24,179 nucleotides of DNA from Microcaldota archaeon (GTDB lineage Archaea; Micrarchaeota; Micrarchaeia; Micrarchaeales; Micrarchaeaceae): positions 1 to 24,179 of the forward strand of contig JAKBRD010000011.1 of assembly GCA_021834865.1 (NCBI GenBank), given 5' to 3'. The translations under genes were made by a program, and so were the position numbers. The notes under the pieces are model-generated. The model ran no database searches, was not told the origin of the DNA, and was given only the letters and a program-made list of their open reading frames with translations. Numbering within the stretch: position 1 is the stretch's first letter; every line of letters begins with the position of its first letter. This document shows positions 21,928 through 24,179 of the stretch, in pieces.

Positions 21928-22794
21928 ATGAGAAAAGAGCTTGAAATGGCCATAGAGGGACAGTACTCTTACGACGGCGCAGGAGTTAAGCTTAGAAGGA
22001 TTTTCGGGGGCCAGAATGCTGCAAGGTACACAGACCCGTTTCTGCTTCTTGACAATTTCGGATCCAAGGACCCGAAGGATTACGAGAAGGGCTTTCCATG
22101 GCACCCGCACAGGGGCATAGAGACCGTCACTTACATATTGGAAGGAAAGGTGAAGCACAGGGACAGCACCGGCGTTTCGGGAGTCATAGGCAGCGGAGAG
22201 CTGCAGTGGATGACCGCCGGAAGCGGCATATTCCACGAAGAGATGCCGCAGGTCGAGAAAGAGGGCAACAGCGGGCTGCAGCTCTGGGTCAATCTTCCAA
22301 AGGAGCACAAGATGACGCAGCCAAAATACAGGAACCTAAAAGACAAAAACATGCCGGCAGTAACGGACAGCTACGGGAACAGGATAAAGGTCATAGCAGG
22401 CAGGCGTGCCGATGCGATAGGGCCGATAAGCGACCTGTCAATACCGATAAGCTATTATGTAGTCGACATGAAGAAAGATTCCCAGTTCGTTCAGGATATC
22501 CCTGAGGGGCATACAGCTATAGCCTACGTGCTCAAGGGCCGCTTGGGCGTGGAAAAGGGCACGGAGATTGAAGAAGGATCCGCGGCAATATACAAGCGCA
22601 GCGGGGATTCGGTAGCAGTAAGCACTGGAAGCGAAACCGCGAAGTTCATGCTGATTTCAGGGAAGCCTCTTAACGAGCCCGTGGCCTGGTACGGTCCAAT
22701 AGTGATGAACTACAAGCAGGAGCTTGTGAAGGCTTACGAGGAGCTTGAGAATGGCACGTTCATAAAGGAAAGCGCTGACGTCCAGGATCTTTGA
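21928..22794 (+). CDS. Pirin family protein
   Basis: A bicupin of 288 aa. The N-terminal cupin holds the metal ligands FPWHPHRGIETVTYILEG (H59, H61) and SGIFHEEMPQ (H103, E105), equivalent to the Fe-binding residues of human pirin (H56, H58, H101, E103). The second cupin is the divergent, metal-free one, with HTAIAYVLKGRLGVEKG. Pirins are cytoplasmic; some have quercetinase activity, others act as redox-linked regulators. A longer frame opens at ATG 21889, but the TATA box TATAAAAA (21873-21880) would start transcription near 21900, and 16 residues before the conserved GAGVKLRR is the family's usual length, so ATG 21928 is preferred. Confidence 0.92.
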   Translation: MRKELEMAIEGQYSYDGAGVKLRRIFGGQNAARYTDPFLLLDNFGSKDPKDYEKGFPWHPHRGIETVTYILEGKVKHRDSTGVSGVIGSGELQWMTAGSGIFHEEMPQVEKEGNSGLQLWVNLPKEHKMTQPKYRNLKDKNMPAVTDSYGNRIKVIAGRRADAIGPISDLSIPISYYVVDMKKDSQFVQDIPEGHTAIAYVLKGRLGVEKGTEIEEGSAAIYKRSGDSVAVSTGSETAKFMLISGKPLNEPVAWYGPIVMNYKQELVKAYEELENGTFIKESADVQDL

Positions 22795-22825
22795 ATGCCT
22801 ACACATCGCAGACGCGTTTGCATGC

Positions 22826-23548
22826 TTATTTTTCCCTCCAGCGCATCAGCTTTATCCCTATAAGCGAGAATATTATTATCTCTATTATTAGCACCGGTAT
22901 CGCGTAGTATGCTATTGGCGCAAGGCCGAATGCACCCTGCGCAAGCATTGCCACAGAAGTTATCGGCGATATCATGAATACATACAGCAATGCCTTCGGA
23001 AGTATTGTGTATGGGTAAAATGTCGGAGGTAGCACTGTGAGCAGTATGCTCACTATGCCTGCTATGCCCCAGATGTTCCTTACGTGCTTTATGAACCCGA
23101 ATATCGTGAACGAAATTGCCATTGTACCGAGAAGCACAGCCAGAAGGAGCACTATGAATGCTAGAGTGCTCACTATGCCGAATATTCCCAGGAGAATGCC
23201 TATTGCAGCATATACTGCAAGGCCTGGAAGCGATGATGCCAGGTAGCTCAGCCCCATAGCCAGCATATAATCCGCGGGGCCTATTCCAGTAGCCACGAAA
23301 AGATCCTGGGTCCTGAGCTGCAGCCTCTGGAACGCCATATCGCTTCCGCTGTATATCGCATTCATTGAGACTATGGATATGAAGCCTCCGATAACAGCAT
23401 AGTCAATGTATTTGCCCGCAGAGAATATGGTAATCAGGAACAGAAATACTAGCGGGTAGAGTATAGAAGATATTATGTACGACGGGCCCCTCTTTATGGA
23501 CCTTATGCCATAGTACCAGGTGAACGTTCCTATAAATTTAAGATTCAA
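22826..23548 (-). CDS. ABC-2 type exporter permease
   Basis: About 240 aa with six hydrophobic spans: SYIISSILYPLVFLFLITIF, YAVIGGFISIVSMNAIYSG, LAMGLSYLASSLPGLAVYAAIG, LAFIVLLLAVLLGTMAISFT, IWGIAGIVSILLTVLPPTFY, AYYAIPVLIIEIIIFSLIGI. The FQRLQLRTQDLFVATGIGP loop after span 2 and the PPTFYPYTILP segment in the last half are typical of ABC-2 permeases of drug/antibiotic type. It forms the membrane half of a transporter with the ATPase encoded just before. TTG 23548 has GGGTG about six bases upstream and is preferred; GTG 23557 would add three residues. Either way it overlaps the ATPase gene. It converges on the pirin gene. Confidence 0.82.
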   Translation of the reverse strand: MNLKFIGTFTWYYGIRSIKRGPSYIISSILYPLVFLFLITIFSAGKYIDYAVIGGFISIVSMNAIYSGSDMAFQRLQLRTQDLFVATGIGPADYMLAMGLSYLASSLPGLAVYAAIGILLGIFGIVSTLAFIVLLLAVLLGTMAISFTIFGFIKHVRNIWGIAGIVSILLTVLPPTFYPYTILPKALLYVFMISPITSVAMLAQGAFGLAPIAYYAIPVLIIEIIIFSLIGIKLMRWREK

Positions 23549-24179
23549 TGTCCACACCCTGCATTATGAAAAGGTCGTCCAGCGTTATCGGCTTTATTAC
23601 ATAGCCCTCCTTTGCGTATTTCTCGGCTTCTGAGAGCTTTATGTATGTTATTCTGGTGTTGCCTATGACATATTTTGACTTTGCATTCTTTGAAGATGTT
23701 TCGGCCCTGGCCATTCCCTTGAAGCGCTTCAGCAGCGATCCGACCGTGCCCCTGGCCAGCACCTTTCCGGATTCCACCATTATTACGTCCTCGGAAAGCT
23801 CTGCCGCTTCTTCCATGTAGTGCGTTGTAAGGACTATGTTGCCCCTGAGCATCTTTATTGCGGACCAGACTTCAATTCTTGAAAGGGGATCCAATCCAGT
23901 GGTGGGCTCATCGAGAAAGATTGTATCTGCATTTGCTGCCAGTGCCATGGCCACAAATATCTTGCGCTTCATGCCTCCGCTAAGCATATCTGCTGGAGTG
24001 TCCCTTGCATGCCAGAGCTCGAGCTCCTTGAGCGCCCTTGAAGCTTCTATTGTGGAATCCCCGAGCGACATTCCTCTCGCGCATAGGTACATCTTTAGAT
24101 GTTCCATCGGTGTCAGATAACCTATCGGGCTGGCTTCCTGCGGTATGCTCACTATCCTTTTCCTTATCTCCTTTGCGTC
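23538..24179 (-). CDS. ABC-2 type exporter ATPase, N-terminus beyond right edge
   Basis: 213 residues are present and the frame stays open to the end of the window; the Walker A region lies outside. Seen: Q-loop IPQEASPIGYLTPMEHL, signature LSGGMKRKIFVAMAL (C motif; M follows the two G), Walker B TIFLDEPTTGLDP, and H-loop VLTTHYMEE. After these, a C-terminal extension (ARGTVGSLLKRF to DDLFIMQGVDIES) ends like the DrrA/NodI-type drug ABC ATPases. It powers export by the permease encoded downstream (11- or 20-bp overlap), so the two are translationally coupled. The substrate is unknown. Confidence 0.92.
   Translation of the reverse strand, partial: DAKEIRKRIVSIPQEASPIGYLTPMEHLKMYLCARGMSLGDSTIEASRALKELELWHARDTPADMLSGGMKRKIFVAMALAANADTIFLDEPTTGLDPLSRIEVWSAIKMLRGNIVLTTHYMEEAAELSEDVIMVESGKVLARGTVGSLLKRFKGMARAETSSKNAKSKYVIGNTRITYIKLSEAEKYAKEGYVIKPITLDDLFIMQGVDIES

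Noticed and set aside
1..24179. tRNA, rRNA, CRISPR array or complete insertion sequence
   Set aside because: No T-arm/acceptor pattern, no rRNA sequence, no regularly spaced short repeats and no transposase frame were found on reading both strands by eye.

Overview
The window looks like a piece of an archaeal chromosome. Genes are compact, and many have an A/T-rich TATA-like box 20-40 bp before the start. Shine-Dalgarno motifs, where present, are of the GGTG/GAGGT type, GTG and TTG starts are frequent, and the window carries mevalonate-pathway genes for isoprenoid lipids. Small gene size, several proteins I cannot place, and Thermoplasmata-like transport and membrane genes suggest a small-genome DPANN lineage (Micrarchaeota/ARMAN-like) or a Thermoplasmatales relative. 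This placement is inference; no rRNA, tRNA or marker gene is present to settle it.

Positions 1-5650 are accessory in character. After the first codons of an HD-family phosphohydrolase (minus strand) come a vapBC toxin-antitoxin pair, a convergent NUDIX hydrolase, a 680-residue protein of unknown function and a small PH-like protein. Two identical 45-bp direct repeats (176-220, 1617-1661) and a third diverged copy (3846-3890) bound these genes, so the layout reads as [repeat]-vapBC/nudix-[repeat]-680 aa gene-[repeat]. A very AT-rich gene desert of about 1.3 kb follows (4318-5652). It holds palindromes of the type TTAGA..TCTAA, a 40-bp imperfect cruciform, a fragment resembling the N-terminus of Cas1, and possible small RNA genes.

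Positions 5650-11230 (mostly minus strand) carry a small charged protein, a bacterial-type (class I-alpha) DAHP synthase, an AbiE-type toxin-antitoxin pair in reversed gene order with a strong palindromic operator, a multi-span DMT-like membrane protein, a GNAT-like protein, and shikimate dehydrogenase broken by one base in an A7 run. DAHP synthase and shikimate dehydrogenase are the first and fourth steps of the shikimate pathway.

Positions 11278-15273 form a tight minus-strand operon: APC-family permease, class III PLP aminotransferase, enolase-superfamily dipeptide epimerase and a small unknown protein. It is probably a peptide or amino-acid uptake and conversion unit. A plus-strand GT-C membrane glycosyltransferase follows (15430-17118).

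Positions 17196-19291 encode mevalonate kinase and diphosphomevalonate decarboxylase with a 4-bp overlap. Then come a NifX/FeMo-co-binding-like protein with a clear hairpin terminator, an unknown 395-aa protein, a multi-span membrane protein, a pirin, and a two-gene ABC-2 type exporter whose ATPase runs off the right edge.
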